23,618 nucleotides of DNA from Candidatus Levybacteria bacterium RIFCSPLOWO2_01_FULL_39_10 (GCA_001782515.1 MFOV01000015.1:8522-32139); one strand, 5' to 3'. Counted from the stretch's first letter, positions 1-7,365 are shown. Notes: generated from the letters alone by a model not told the origin. Numbers and translations: made by a program.

Positions 1-997
1 TCTTGATCAAAAACTAAGAAATCTTCCTGACGCCCCTGGTGATATAAAAACATATCTTTCATATTTAAAAACCTTCCTTGTCGAGGGAAAAAGAATTAGG
101 CCCTATATTTCCTATCTTTCTTACAAATCAAATGGTGGCAAACACGATGACAAAGCTATAAAACTTTTAGTATTTTTGGAAGTTTTTCACGCTTTTTGTC
201 TTGTTCATGATGACGTAATGGACAAATCTTATAAAAGACACGGTGTAAAAACAATTCATAAATTTATTTCCGATAAATATCTTGGGAACCGCTTTGTTGA
301 TCCCACTCATTTCGGTAACTCAAACGCGATTCTTTTAGGGGACTTTTTATTTACATGGGCAAATGAGGTGCTACTTACAAACAAGGACTTTGATAAAGAA
401 AGTGTCAGTAGGGTTTATGGGGTATATAAACAAATGATAAACGACGTGTTTTTGGGACAAATGATAGATTTAACAATTACATCAAAAGACAAAGTTACAG
501 ACGAGGAAATTTTGCAAAAATACCTTTTAAAAACAGCCAAGTATTCATTTGTTGGGCCCATGATGATTGGAGCAGCGCTTGTAGGAGAAGTAAAAAATGA
601 AAAATTTTATGAGGATTTTGGTATATCTTTAGGCCTTGCGTTCCAGATTCAGGATGATTTAATGGATCTGGTATTTGATGAGAAACAAATAAAGAAATCA
701 TCCCTCAATGATATAGAACAGCACCAGCATACATTATTTACCAACTATATTTTTGAAAAAGGTACAAAGGAGCAAATTAATACGCTGAAAAATTTATTTG
801 GTAAAAAACTGGATAAAAAAGACCGGCTGAAATTAAGAAATATTTTTTATGAATCCGGCGCAGTTGAATATGGAAAAAAAATAATTGCTGATAATTTATC
901 GGAGGCGAAAAATCTACTTGAGAAACAAAAGATTAATGAAGAATATAAAAAATTATTTCTAAAATTAATTTTCCAAATCGAAAATAGGGGTAATTAA
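1..997 (+). CDS. Polyprenyl (geranylgeranyl-type) diphosphate synthase, 5' end beyond window
   Basis: Trans-isoprenyl diphosphate synthase, which condenses IPP with allylic diphosphates to make linear prenyl diphosphates. The frame is open from base 2 to the TAA at 995-997, giving 331 visible residues; the start lies off the left edge, so the internal TTG at 176 is not the start. Visible features are the GKRIRP motif (residues about 29-34), the first Asp-rich motif HDDVMD (about 69-74), a following KRHG, and the second Asp-rich motif QIQDDLMD. The usual GKxT after the second motif reads HQHT in DIEQHQHT. An IspH homologue follows after 31 nt and an IDI-like gene after that, suggesting one isoprenoid transcription unit. 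Product chain length cannot be read from the sequence. Confidence 0.9.
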   Translation, partial: LDQKLRNLPDAPGDIKTYLSYLKTFLVEGKRIRPYISYLSYKSNGGKHDDKAIKLLVFLEVFHAFCLVHDDVMDKSYKRHGVKTIHKFISDKYLGNRFVDPTHFGNSNAILLGDFLFTWANEVLLTNKDFDKESVSRVYGVYKQMINDVFLGQMIDLTITSKDKVTDEEILQKYLLKTAKYSFVGPMMIGAALVGEVKNEKFYEDFGISLGLAFQIQDDLMDLVFDEKQIKKSSLNDIEQHQHTLFTNYIFEKGTKEQINTLKNLFGKKLDKKDRLKLRNIFYESGAVEYGKKIIADNLSEAKNLLEKQKINEEYKKLFLKLIFQIENRGN

Positions 998-1028
998 TTA
1001 AAAAATTTGATAAAATAAAGCGCTAACT

Positions 1029-2081
1029 ATGAGCAAAGAAAGAGAAATCACTCCAGGACAAAGAACAAGATTAGAGCGTAGAAATTTGGAAATAGAAGAG
1101 GTTTGGCTGGCTGGAAATCGAGGTACATGCGGAGGGGTAGAAATGACTCTTGCTGTTGTTGATCGGGTAATGGAAATTGTTCCAGAAAATGTCACGGTTT
1201 ATACAAATAATGCCCCTGTTAATTTTCCAGATGCCTTTTCACATTTCGGAGAAAGATTAAAAAATGTAAAAGGAGATATTTCTTTAGTCCCTGATGATTC
1301 GGTGTTTATTGTATCTGCTCATGGGGTACCACCAAGCACATATGATGACGCAAAAAAACGTGGAATTATTATTATTGATACAACTTGTCCAATTGTATTA
1401 GATGAACAGCAAAAAGTTAGAAATGCTGCAGCAGATCCTAATATTGGACATGTTGTTTTTATAGGAAAAGGTTCTCACCCAGAAACTATTGGTGTAAAAG
1501 GGCAAGTAGATGAAAGGGCTATTACTGTAATTGATCCAGAGAAAGAAGAGGGCGATAAAGATTATATAGATATCCAAGATGTAAACATACCTGATAATAG
1601 TTTGATTATTGCAAAAACTACATACGCACCTAGCTTTATAGAAAAAACTATAGAAAGAATAAAAACTATTAATCCCACCGTAGATGCATCAAGAGCTCAT
1701 TCATGTTATGCCGTATCACACAGACAATTTGCTGGAAGGCAAATGATAGGAGATGTAGATTTTTGGCTTGTGGTTGGAGACGAATCAAGTCATAATTCAG
1801 GAAAATTAAGGGATATTGGCGAAGAGCATTCTAAGCCTGCAGCCTTAATTACTGGTCCCGAAGAGATCGACTGGTCATGGTTTGGTGAAGGCATTAGAAG
1901 ACTAGGTGTATCATCAGGAGCTTCAGTTCCTGAGCGATTTACTCAAAGGGTGTTACAACCTTTTAGAGATTTAGGTATACCAGTGATAGAACTTCCAAAA
2001 GCTGTAGAAGAAAACTATAGAATGTTTAGGCAACCAAACGCTCAATTAGATGCATTAAGACAAAGGTTTGCAGTCAACTAA
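1029..2081 (+). CDS. ispH: 4-hydroxy-3-methylbut-2-enyl diphosphate reductase (IspH/LytB) homologue
   Basis: IspH is the last enzyme of the MEP pathway, a [4Fe-4S] protein that reduces HMBPP to IPP and DMAPP. The 350-residue product keeps the three cluster cysteines: C34 in RGTCGGV, C120 in DTTCPIV and C226 in HSCYAVSHRQ. It also keeps H98 (SAHGV) and H150/E152 (SHPE), the equivalents of E. coli H74, H124 and E126, and SSGASVPE near the C-terminus. Counting without gaps from the shared Tyr, the position of E. coli H41 is Asn65 (APVNF). An N-terminal extension of about 22 residues precedes the first cysteine. No clear SD precedes the ATG. The IDI-like gene starts 7 nt after the stop. Family assignment is firm; catalysis with the substituted residue is not established. 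Confidence 0.88.
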   Translation: MSKEREITPGQRTRLERRNLEIEEVWLAGNRGTCGGVEMTLAVVDRVMEIVPENVTVYTNNAPVNFPDAFSHFGERLKNVKGDISLVPDDSVFIVSAHGVPPSTYDDAKKRGIIIIDTTCPIVLDEQQKVRNAAADPNIGHVVFIGKGSHPETIGVKGQVDERAITVIDPEKEEGDKDYIDIQDVNIPDNSLIIAKTTYAPSFIEKTIERIKTINPTVDASRAHSCYAVSHRQFAGRQMIGDVDFWLVVGDESSHNSGKLRDIGEEHSKPAALITGPEEIDWSWFGEGIRRLGVSSGASVPERFTQRVLQPFRDLGIPVIELPKAVEENYRMFRQPNAQLDALRQRFAVN

Positions 2082-2088
2082 TAAAATT

Positions 2089-2628
2089 ATGAATTATTAT
2101 AATCAAAAACAATATATTGCAAGGGTTAATAAAAAAGGCGAGATTATTGGAAAAATAGAAAAATGGGAAGCTCACAAAAAAGGAATTCTTCACAAGGCCC
2201 TAAGCGTAATTCTTACTTATAAAGATTTTTATATTCTTCAACACCGCAAACACATCGCGTTTGATGGCGTATTTGATCTTACGTCATCTACCCACCAAAT
2301 ATATATCAACGGTGAGCTTCAAGACACAGTTGATGCAACGCTTCTTTCTCTCAAGCGCGAGTGGGGTCTTCAAAAGAATGATTTTGTAAAATTACCCAAA
2401 ATTGACGGAACAATTTATTACAAGGCAAAAGATCCAAATAGTATTTATACAGAGCATGAAATGTGTGACATGCTAACTGTCAAACTTAAAAAAATACCAA
2501 CACCAAATTATGATTTTGCTTATGGATTTTCTTTAGTAGATAAAAAAACTTTAACAAACAAAAAATCTTTAATCTATAAAAATCTTGCTCCGTGGTCTAA
2601 AGTAGCAATCGAAAAAGGATTATTTTAG
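2089..2628 (+). CDS. Type I isopentenyl-diphosphate isomerase-like Nudix protein
   Basis: 179 residues from the ATG at 2089; an in-frame TTG at 2068 would overlap ispH and is less likely. It resembles type I IDI, which interconverts IPP and DMAPP: a metal-binding His in HKALSV (H35), GVFDL where IDI has GVWTN, a degenerate Nudix helix (LKREWGL), and YKAKDPNSIYTEHEMC matching the E. coli stretch YRATDPSGIVENEVC with both glutamates of ExE kept. The catalytic Cys67 of E. coli IDI aligns with Ser67 here, followed by the conserved His69. It may be a divergent isomerase or a different Nudix enzyme on prenyl diphosphates. Its stop lies one base from an opposing stop-terminated frame downstream of rpsI. 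Confidence 0.7.
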   Translation: MNYYNQKQYIARVNKKGEIIGKIEKWEAHKKGILHKALSVILTYKDFYILQHRKHIAFDGVFDLTSSTHQIYINGELQDTVDATLLSLKREWGLQKNDFVKLPKIDGTIYYKAKDPNSIYTEHEMCDMLTVKLKKIPTPNYDFAYGFSLVDKKTLTNKKSLIYKNLAPWSKVAIEKGLF

Positions 2629-2629
2629 C

Positions 2630-2743
2630 CTATCTCTTTGGAGACTGTTTTTTGCGTCTTGTCCCACACATCTTTCCTTTCGCCTTTTCAGTTCTATTCG
2701 AATACGGCTCGAGGAGCGATTTTGGAGGGACTTCGTCGGAGAG
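2630..2743 (-). other. In-frame extension after rpsI ending in a second S9 tail
   Basis: Directly after the rpsI TAA, the same frame stays open for 37 codons and ends at TAG (2630-2632). Its last nine residues, RRKKQSPKR, are identical to the rpsI C-terminus, yet seven of the nine codons differ and all changes are synonymous (for example AGC/TCT for Ser, AGG/CGC for Arg). Just upstream, KGKMCGT loosely matches KVGMGGKA of the gene. It could be the remnant of an older rpsI 3' end left by recombination, or a readthrough extension. Nothing here shows that it is translated. Confidence 0.6.
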
Positions 2744-3226
2744 TTACCTCTTCGGGCTCTGCTTTTTCCTCCTGGCTTTTCCGCCCATGCCGACTTTTCT
2801 TCGCTCTCTTACCCGGGCGTCACGCGTTAAAAGTCCATTTTTTCTGAGTATCTGCTTGTTTTTCTCATCCATCGACGCCAACGCTCGCGATAAACCGAGG
2901 ATAAATGCTCCCAGCTGAGAGTTAAGTCCTCCTCCCGCAATTTTTGCAGTTATAATATATTTATTAGGAGTGTTTGTTAGCTTAAGAGGTTTTTCATAAT
3001 ATACTTTTGATGCGCCCCCTGAAAAATAATTTTCAATGGGTCTTTCATTTATAATGATTTCTCCTTTTTTAGGAGAATGGTCACCGAATTTTAATGTACT
3101 TGGAGCTTTGGAATAAACTCTTACCCTTGCAACAGATGACCTTCTTCGCCCCACTGCAAAAGTGTAGTCTTTGTATATTTTTGCTACCCCAATATTTTTT
3201 TTGTTTACTTGAGTATTATTGTCCAT
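2744..3226 (-). CDS. rpsI: 30S ribosomal protein S9 (uS9)
   Basis: 160 residues. uS9 sits in the 30S head and its basic C-terminal tail reaches the P-site tRNA. Visible features are YTFAVGRRRSSVARVRVY near residues 21-38, the GGGLNSQLGAF region, RDARVRERRKVG and a tail ending SPKR where most bacteria have SKR. A 20-residue N-terminal extension precedes the conserved core. It is the last gene of the minus-strand array, 66 nt after rplM, in the usual L13-S9 pair. Its 3' side carries an in-frame second copy of the tail (see 2630-2743). No convincing intrinsic terminator is visible before the convergent Nudix gene. Confidence 0.95.
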   Translation of the reverse strand: MDNNTQVNKKNIGVAKIYKDYTFAVGRRRSSVARVRVYSKAPSTLKFGDHSPKKGEIIINERPIENYFSGGASKVYYEKPLKLTNTPNKYIITAKIAGGGLNSQLGAFILGLSRALASMDEKNKQILRKNGLLTRDARVRERRKVGMGGKARRKKQSPKR

Positions 3227-3292
3227 ATATTGATATTAAATTTTAAAAATTAAATAGTAAATATGCATAGAAAATTTAAAATATAAATATAT

Positions 3293-3709
3293 TTAATTTG
3301 TATTTTTGATTTTATCGACATAATCATGCTCGGGTCCTTCGAATACTTTTAATCTTTTTAGCATACTGTCTCTAAGTTTATTCTGAGGAAGCATTCCTTT
3401 TACACTGTGTCGAATAATTTCGTTCGGGTTTCTGCGCCTAAGTTCCCCAACAGTCTCTTTTTTAAGGCCTCCGGGATAACCACTATGTCTATAGTATACC
3501 TTCCCCTCTTCTTTTCCACCTGTTACCAAAACACTTTTAGAATTAATAACAACTACAAAATCGCCGCAGTCAAGATTCCTTACAAAATAAGGCTTATTTT
3601 TACCCATAAGAAGTGAGGCAATTTCAGTTGATACTCTTCCCAAAACTTTATTGTCAATGTCTACCAGATGCCACTCTCTTTTTATATCTGATGCTTTTGT
3701 TGATTTCAT
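3293..3709 (-). CDS. rplM: 50S ribosomal protein L13 (uL13)
   Basis: 138 residues, close to the family norm of about 142. uL13 is an early-assembly 23S-binding protein. Diagnostic segments are REWHLVDIDNKVLGRVSTEIA near the N-terminus, YRHSGYPGGLK, and the IIRHSVKGMLPQNKL motif followed by LKVFEGPEHDY. The start codon begins immediately after the rplQ stop, with no spacer, suggesting translational coupling. rpsI follows after 66 nt of AT-rich spacer. Confidence 0.96.
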   Translation of the reverse strand: MKSTKASDIKREWHLVDIDNKVLGRVSTEIASLLMGKNKPYFVRNLDCGDFVVVINSKSVLVTGGKEEGKVYYRHSGYPGGLKKETVGELRRRNPNEIIRHSVKGMLPQNKLRDSMLKRLKVFEGPEHDYVDKIKNTN

Positions 3710-4180
3710 TTATTTTTTACCTTTCGAAGCTTTTCGCAAAGAAGGCTTTTCCTTTCTTGTTTTCGAACTTGTTTTTATGCTTCCTTTTGCTGATTTTGGT
3801 TTATCGCTCTTTTTTGCAACAGGTGCAACGTATTCAACTTTTTCCGTCCATTCCAAAATTGCTAGTGACGCATTGTCTGAAAATCTATTGCCGGTTTTTA
3901 TAAGTCTTGTATATCCGCCCTGTCTTTCTTTAAAAACAGGTGCTATGACCTCAATCATACGCTTTGCCTCAAATGGTTTTAAGTTTTTCTCAAGCACTTT
4001 TTTCTTTCAGTTTTTAGCAGCGGTTACCAATTTCTCAATTTGCCCCTTTACAGACTTTGCTTTTGCCTCGGTTGTTTCAATTCTTCCCTTTACTATCAGT
4101 TGAGATATTAATCCTGAAAAAAGGGCTTTTCTCTCTCCCTTATCTCTTTTAAATTGTCTTCCAAATACTTTTTTTCTCAT
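3710..4180 (-). CDS. rplQ: 50S ribosomal protein L17 (bL17), interrupted by an in-frame TGA
   Basis: bL17 lies near the peptide exit tunnel. The N-terminal part (57 codons from the ATG at 4180) has GRQFKRDKGERKALF and the IETTEAKAKSVKGQIEKLVTAAKN segment, then reads TGA at 4007-4009. The same frame continues with KKKVLEKNL and the conserved RQGGYTRLIKTGNRFSDNASLAILEW, followed by a Lys-rich tail of about 40 residues. With the TGA read as sense, one continuous 156-residue L17 results, so this is a nonsense codon and not a frameshift. A GTG at 3997 could restart the second half but has no clear SD. Options are a sequencing or assembly error, readthrough, or a two-piece L17. It lies 129 nt after rpoA and abuts rplM. 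Confidence 0.85.
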
Positions 4181-4309
4181 GATTTTAAAAAAAACCGAAG
4201 TTCGAAACCCGAAATGCGAAACAAATTCTAATTTCCTAAACTCTGAATATTTAAAAGTTTTTGAGTTTTGAAAATTGTTTCGAGTTTCGAAATTCAATAT
4301 TCGGATTTA

Positions 4310-5233
4310 CTATGCAGACAGTTCTATATTTTTATCTTTTAGTTTTTCTTCAATTATTGATATAGACTTCCCGCCCATATTTCTCATTGTGTTTAGTTCT
4401 TTTCTTGGTGTCTGAATAAGCTGTCCTATTGTTTCTATTCCGCCATTTCTTAATGAATTATATATTCTTGTGGGAAGATCAAGCTCGTCAATTGTCTGTT
4501 TCATCATCTCATCCATTGCGTCATTTTTTGCTGAACTTTCTTCTTCTTCTTCAAAATCCTTAGGATCATAAACCTGATGGAAATATGAGGATAGAGTTTT
4601 GGCAGCTTGATCAAGAGCATCTTTAGGATTAACTATTCCGTTTGTTATAATTTCAAGAATCAGCTTATCAAGGTTAGTTTGCCTTCCGACCCTTGTTGCA
4701 GAAACAGAATAATTAACGCTTCTTATTGGTGTAAAAATTGCATCAGTCGGAATAACTCCCAAAGATGAGGTTTTTCTATCCTCGGCAAGAGAATATCCGT
4801 ATCCTCTCTCAACAGTAAGCTCCATATCAATCTTTGATTTTTTGTCTGCAAGAGTCGCAATATATTGGTCGGGGTTTACAATCTCAACGTCTTCGGGAAG
4901 CTCTAGATCTTTTCCTCTTACTTCTTTTTGTCCAGTAACAGAAAGCTTAACTATTGTCTGGTCTTTTGAATCAAGAACCTTAAAATTTAGTCCTTTAATG
5001 TTTAAGAGAAGATCGATTACATTTTCTTTGATTCCGGGAATTGTTGAGAATTTGTGTTTTGCACCAGTAATTTTTACATATGTTACAGCTGATCCCGGAA
5101 TAGATATGAGAAGAATTCTACGCAAAGCATTTCCAAGAGTGTGACCGTAGCCTGGGTCAAGAGGTTCAATTACAAATCTACCGAATGTGTCATTTACTTC
5201 TTCGTCTTTAACTTTAAATTTAGGTTCTATCAT
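4310..5233 (-). CDS. rpoA: DNA-directed RNA polymerase subunit alpha
   Basis: 307 residues. The alpha dimer nucleates RNA polymerase assembly. The N-terminal domain shows FVIEPLDPGYGHTLGNALRRILL (about residues 20-42) and the GYGYSLAEDR loop. After an acidic linker (EEEEESS), the C-terminal domain with helix-hairpin-helix motifs occupies about residues 255-307 (TRIYNSLRNGGIETIGQL, MGGKSISIIEEKL). Length is near the usual 315-330. It stands between rpsD (17 nt upstream) and rplQ, the standard alpha-operon place. No SD is evident before its ATG. Confidence 0.97.
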   Translation of the reverse strand: MIEPKFKVKDEEVNDTFGRFVIEPLDPGYGHTLGNALRRILLISIPGSAVTYVKITGAKHKFSTIPGIKENVIDLLLNIKGLNFKVLDSKDQTIVKLSVTGQKEVRGKDLELPEDVEIVNPDQYIATLADKKSKIDMELTVERGYGYSLAEDRKTSSLGVIPTDAIFTPIRSVNYSVSATRVGRQTNLDKLILEIITNGIVNPKDALDQAAKTLSSYFHQVYDPKDFEEEEESSAKNDAMDEMMKQTIDELDLPTRIYNSLRNGGIETIGQLIQTPRKELNTMRNMGGKSISIIEEKLKDKNIELSA

Positions 5234-5250
5234 AAGTAGTTATTCTATCA

Positions 5251-5853
5251 TTATCTTGAATAATATTCAATTATCGGTTGGGTATCAAAAGGGACCTCTA
5301 GATCGTCTTTTTTGGGAAATCTCACGAGTTTCCCCGAAGCTCCCTCACGCTCAATAAACCCAAGCACATCTTTTCTGTCATTCATAGCCTGTAGTACTAA
5401 TGGATTTTTTTGGGTTTTATCATCAATTGTTATAACATCATTTACCTTTACCTGATATGAGGGGATGTTTACTTTTTGTCCGTTTACTTTTACATGTCCG
5501 TGGGAAACAAGCTGTCTTGCACCTGCCCGGGACTGCGAAAATCCGATTCTGTAAACCAAGTTATCAAGTCTTGTTTCAAGAAGCGCAATAAGAAGTTCTC
5601 CTGTTTCTGCTTTTTGGGACTCAACGTATTTAAAAATTTTTTTAAACTGTTTTTCCAAAAGTCCGTATGTTGCTTTTGCTTTTTGTTTTTCCCTAAGCTG
5701 TGTTCCGTACTCTGAAAGTCTTTTTTTCCTCTTTCTTCCGTGCTGTCCAGGAGGAATGTTAAGTCTTCTTGTAAGACTTGCCGAGGATTTATCAAGAACA
5801 TTAACTCCTTCCCTTCTTGCTATCTTGTGTTTTGGTCCAGTTTGTCTTGCCAT
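5251..5853 (-). CDS. rpsD: 30S ribosomal protein S4 (uS4)
   Basis: 200 residues, the usual size. uS4 is a primary 16S rRNA binder of the 30S body. The N-terminus reads MARQTGPKHKIARREG, where zinc-binding versions have cysteines, so this is the cysteine-free form. The middle has PGQHGRKRKKRLSEYG and YGLLEKQFKKIF, and the S4 RNA-binding domain covers about residues 95-155 (LETRLDNLVYRIGFSQSRAGARQLVSHGHVKVNG). It ends with the common IIEYYSR. It starts 3 nt after rpsK; an AGGAG lies upstream, overlapping the rpsK end. Confidence 0.97.
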   Translation of the reverse strand: MARQTGPKHKIARREGVNVLDKSSASLTRRLNIPPGQHGRKRKKRLSEYGTQLREKQKAKATYGLLEKQFKKIFKYVESQKAETGELLIALLETRLDNLVYRIGFSQSRAGARQLVSHGHVKVNGQKVNIPSYQVKVNDVITIDDKTQKNPLVLQAMNDRKDVLGFIEREGASGKLVRFPKKDDLEVPFDTQPIIEYYSR

Positions 5854-5856
5854 CTA

Positions 5857-6246
5857 TTATATTCTCCTCTTTTTGCTTGCTCTTGGTCCGTTATGCGGAA
5901 TTGGCGTTATATCAGCAATTTGTGTTATTGAAAGTCCTGTGCTTTTTATAGCACGGAGAGCGCTGTCACGCCCAGATCCTGGTCCTTTTATGTATACTTC
6001 AACGTTTTTAAGTCCTTTTTCCTGTGCTTTTTTAATTACGTTTTCAACTGCCTGAGTTGCAGCATATGGTGTAGATTTTCTAGTCCCCTTGTAACCTGAT
6101 GCACCTGACGAACTCCATGCAACCACATCCCCTTTAATATCTGTAATTGTTACGAGTGTATTATTGAATGTTGATGTAATATAAATTCGTCCGTTCTCAA
6201 CGGTTTTTGCGGTTTTCTTTTTTGTTTTGATTTTTTTTGTTGCCAT
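5857..6246 (-). CDS. rpsK: 30S ribosomal protein S11 (uS11)
   Basis: 129 residues, the family length. uS11 forms part of the platform around the E site. Recognisable blocks are GRIYITSTFNNTLVTITD, VAWSSSGASGYKGTRKSTPYAAT, KGPGSGRDSALRAIKSTGL and a C-terminal ITPIPHNGPRASKKRRI. The N-terminus is a run of lysines and threonines. It follows rpsM by 9 nt and precedes rpsD by 3 nt. No SD is visible before the ATG, so coupling to rpsM translation is plausible. Confidence 0.97.
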   Translation of the reverse strand: MATKKIKTKKKTAKTVENGRIYITSTFNNTLVTITDIKGDVVAWSSSGASGYKGTRKSTPYAATQAVENVIKKAQEKGLKNVEVYIKGPGSGRDSALRAIKSTGLSITQIADITPIPHNGPRASKKRRI

Positions 6247-6255
6247 ATTTTAAAA

Positions 6256-6651
6256 TTATTCTTCAGTTAGTCCCATTTTTACTGCAACTTCTTTTTTGAT
6301 TGCACCAATTGTTACTCTTTTTCCTCTTTTTGTTCTTGCATTTGATCTTGTTCTTTGTCCTCGAACAGGTAAGTTTCGAGCATGCCTGTGACCTTTGTAT
6401 GAACCTATATCTCTTAATCTTTTTATATTGTTATTGATCTCAGTTCTTAAGTCTCCTTCAATTCTGTATCCTTCAAGAACTTTTTGAATTCTTTTCTGCT
6501 CATCCTCAGTGAGAGCATGTACTCTTTTTCCTCCATCTACCTTTGCTTTTTCCAAGATATCATATGCGTTATTCCTTCCAATTCCATAAATATAGCCCAG
6601 TGCTATCTCAATTCTTTTTTCATCTGGTATAGTTATTCCTGAAATTCTCAT
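6256..6651 (-). CDS. rpsM: 30S ribosomal protein S13 (uS13)
   Basis: 131 residues. uS13 is in the 30S head and bridges to the large subunit and P-site tRNA; it pairs with S19. The N-terminus MRISGITIPDEKRIEIALGY, the helix-two-turn-helix YGIGRNNAYDIL, LRDIGSYKGHRHARNLPVRGQRT and NARTKRGKR are diagnostic. The C-terminal 20 residues (TIGAIKKEVAVKMGLTEE) differ from the usual Lys-rich end. The ATG is preceded by GACGC, not by an SD; the nearest SD is 68 nt upstream in element A (6652-6746). Confidence 0.96.
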   Translation of the reverse strand: MRISGITIPDEKRIEIALGYIYGIGRNNAYDILEKAKVDGGKRVHALTEDEQKRIQKVLEGYRIEGDLRTEINNNIKRLRDIGSYKGHRHARNLPVRGQRTRSNARTKRGKRVTIGAIKKEVAVKMGLTEE

Positions 6652-6746
6652 GCGTCAAAACTCGATTCTTTCGCATCGTCCTCGTATAAACTCGGACTTC
6701 AGCTATTCTGAATCGGTTTCTCCTTTCAAAAATCTTCGATTTTTGG
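6652..6746 (-). promoter_or_regulatory. Element A upstream of rpsM: hairpin, SD, bridging stem
   Basis: On the minus strand: an 8-bp hairpin CAAAAATC-GAA-GATTTTTG (6727-6745), an AAAGGAG SD (6720-6726), then a folded domain up to the rpsM ATG. Stem P1 pairs AAACCGATTC (6710-6719) with GAATCGAGTTT (6658-6668), 10 bp with one bulged A. Inner stem P2 pairs GTCC (6694-6697) with GGAC (6678-6681). Folding P1 leaves only TGACGC (6 nt) between SD and ATG, compared with 68 nt in linear sequence. The same architecture precedes rpsN and rpsS and, with a weaker P1, rpmJ. Confidence 0.7.
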
Positions 6747-6806
6747 TTACAAACTTTTTATTTTTTAATTGAAATTTTAAATTTTGCATTTTTTTTAATT
6801 CCGGGG

Positions 6807-6920
6807 TTAGCCTTGGCGCTGCTTGTGTCTTGGGTTATCGCAGATTACCCTGACAACTCCACGCCTTTTAATTATTTTACATTTTGCACATCTTTTTGAT
6901 ACGCTTGCCTGAACTTTCAT
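6807..6920 (-). CDS. rpmJ: 50S ribosomal protein L36 (bL36)
   Basis: A 37-residue gene from the ATG at 6918-6920 to the TAA at 6807-6809. The product starts MKVQASVSKRCAKCKIIKRRG and ends VVRVICDNPRHKQRQG. It keeps the zinc ligands of the C+ form: C11, C14, C27 and H32. bL36 is a late-assembling large-subunit protein. Position between infA and rpsM is classical. Element A lies both before it (6921-7014) and after it, before rpsM. Confidence 0.96.
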   Translation of the reverse strand: MKVQASVSKRCAKCKIIKRRGVVRVICDNPRHKQRQG

Positions 6921-7014
6921 TCGTCAAGTCACGGCCTTGGGCCTTCGTTCGATTACAAATCGAACTTCAGCTTCCCGGCCGGCCTTTCCTCCTCAAAATT
7001 CTTCGAATTTTGAG
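6921..7014 (-). promoter_or_regulatory. Element A upstream of rpmJ (divergent copy)
   Basis: Minus strand: hairpin CTCAAAATTC-GAA-GAATTTTGAG (6992-7014), with the same GAA loop as the other copies but a different stem sequence, running into GAGGAGG (6988-6994) as SD. The following domain has a 7-bp P2 (GTTCGAT at 6959-6965 with ATCGAAC at 6947-6953, by minus-strand reading) and a GC-rich P1 in which CGGCC pairs with GGCCG. It ends CTTGACGA before the ATG. The linear SD-to-start distance is 67 nt. P1 is less certain than in the other copies; AAG/CTT may extend it. Confidence 0.6.
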
Positions 7015-7074
7015 AAAAACAATTTTCTCTTGATTTTATTAAATTCATCTTTTTGATATTTGATATTTTATTTT

Positions 7075-7293
7075 TCATCTTAGCCTATATGTAATTCTAC
7101 CTTTGGACTCGTCATAAGGTGTCATTTCTACTCTTACCCGATCCCCTGGTAAAATTTTTATAAAATTCATTCTCATTTTACCCGACAAGTGACAGATTAT
7201 TATCCTACCCTCAGGTGTTTCTACCCTAAAAAGGGTATTTGGGAGTGATTCCAAAACTACACCTTCTATTTCAAACGACCCTTTGTGCACCAT
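7075..7293 (-). CDS. infA: Translation initiation factor IF-1
   Basis: 72 residues, exactly the family length. IF-1 is an OB-fold protein that binds the 30S A site during initiation. Diagnostic are the N-terminal EIEGVVLESLPNTLFRVE, GRIIICHLSGKMRMNFIKILPGDRVRVEMTPYD and the terminal KGRITYRLR. It ends in TGA, one of three genes here that show TGA acting as stop. A TTGCCC-17-TATAAT promoter and a terminator-like hairpin lie upstream, so infA appears to head its own transcription unit. Confidence 0.97.
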   Translation of the reverse strand: MVHKGSFEIEGVVLESLPNTLFRVETPEGRIIICHLSGKMRMNFIKILPGDRVRVEMTPYDESKGRITYRLR

Positions 7294-7324
7294 AGTAAAA
7301 AATAGTAAATATTAAATATAAAAA

Positions 7325-7365
7325 AGCAAATAGAAAATTTCTCGTAAACTTCTTCTCTATTTGCT
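7325..7365 (-). terminator. Terminator-like hairpin in the infA leader
   Basis: Minus strand: AGCAAATAGA (7356-7365), a 21-nt spacer, then its perfect complement TCTATTTGCT (7325-7334), followed directly by a T run. It lies between the putative infA promoter and infA, so it would act as an attenuator. The stem is AT-rich and the loop long, and similar TTTGCTATTT text occurs in other spacers, so chance is possible. Confidence 0.4.

Noticed and set aside
3995..4009. Frameshift in rplQ
   Set aside because: The two halves are in the same frame; only a single TGA separates them.
6652..6746. Element A as a hammerhead-like ribozyme (AGCTGAAG and GGACGA around a stem)
   Set aside because: The required CUGANGA and GAAA core is not present.
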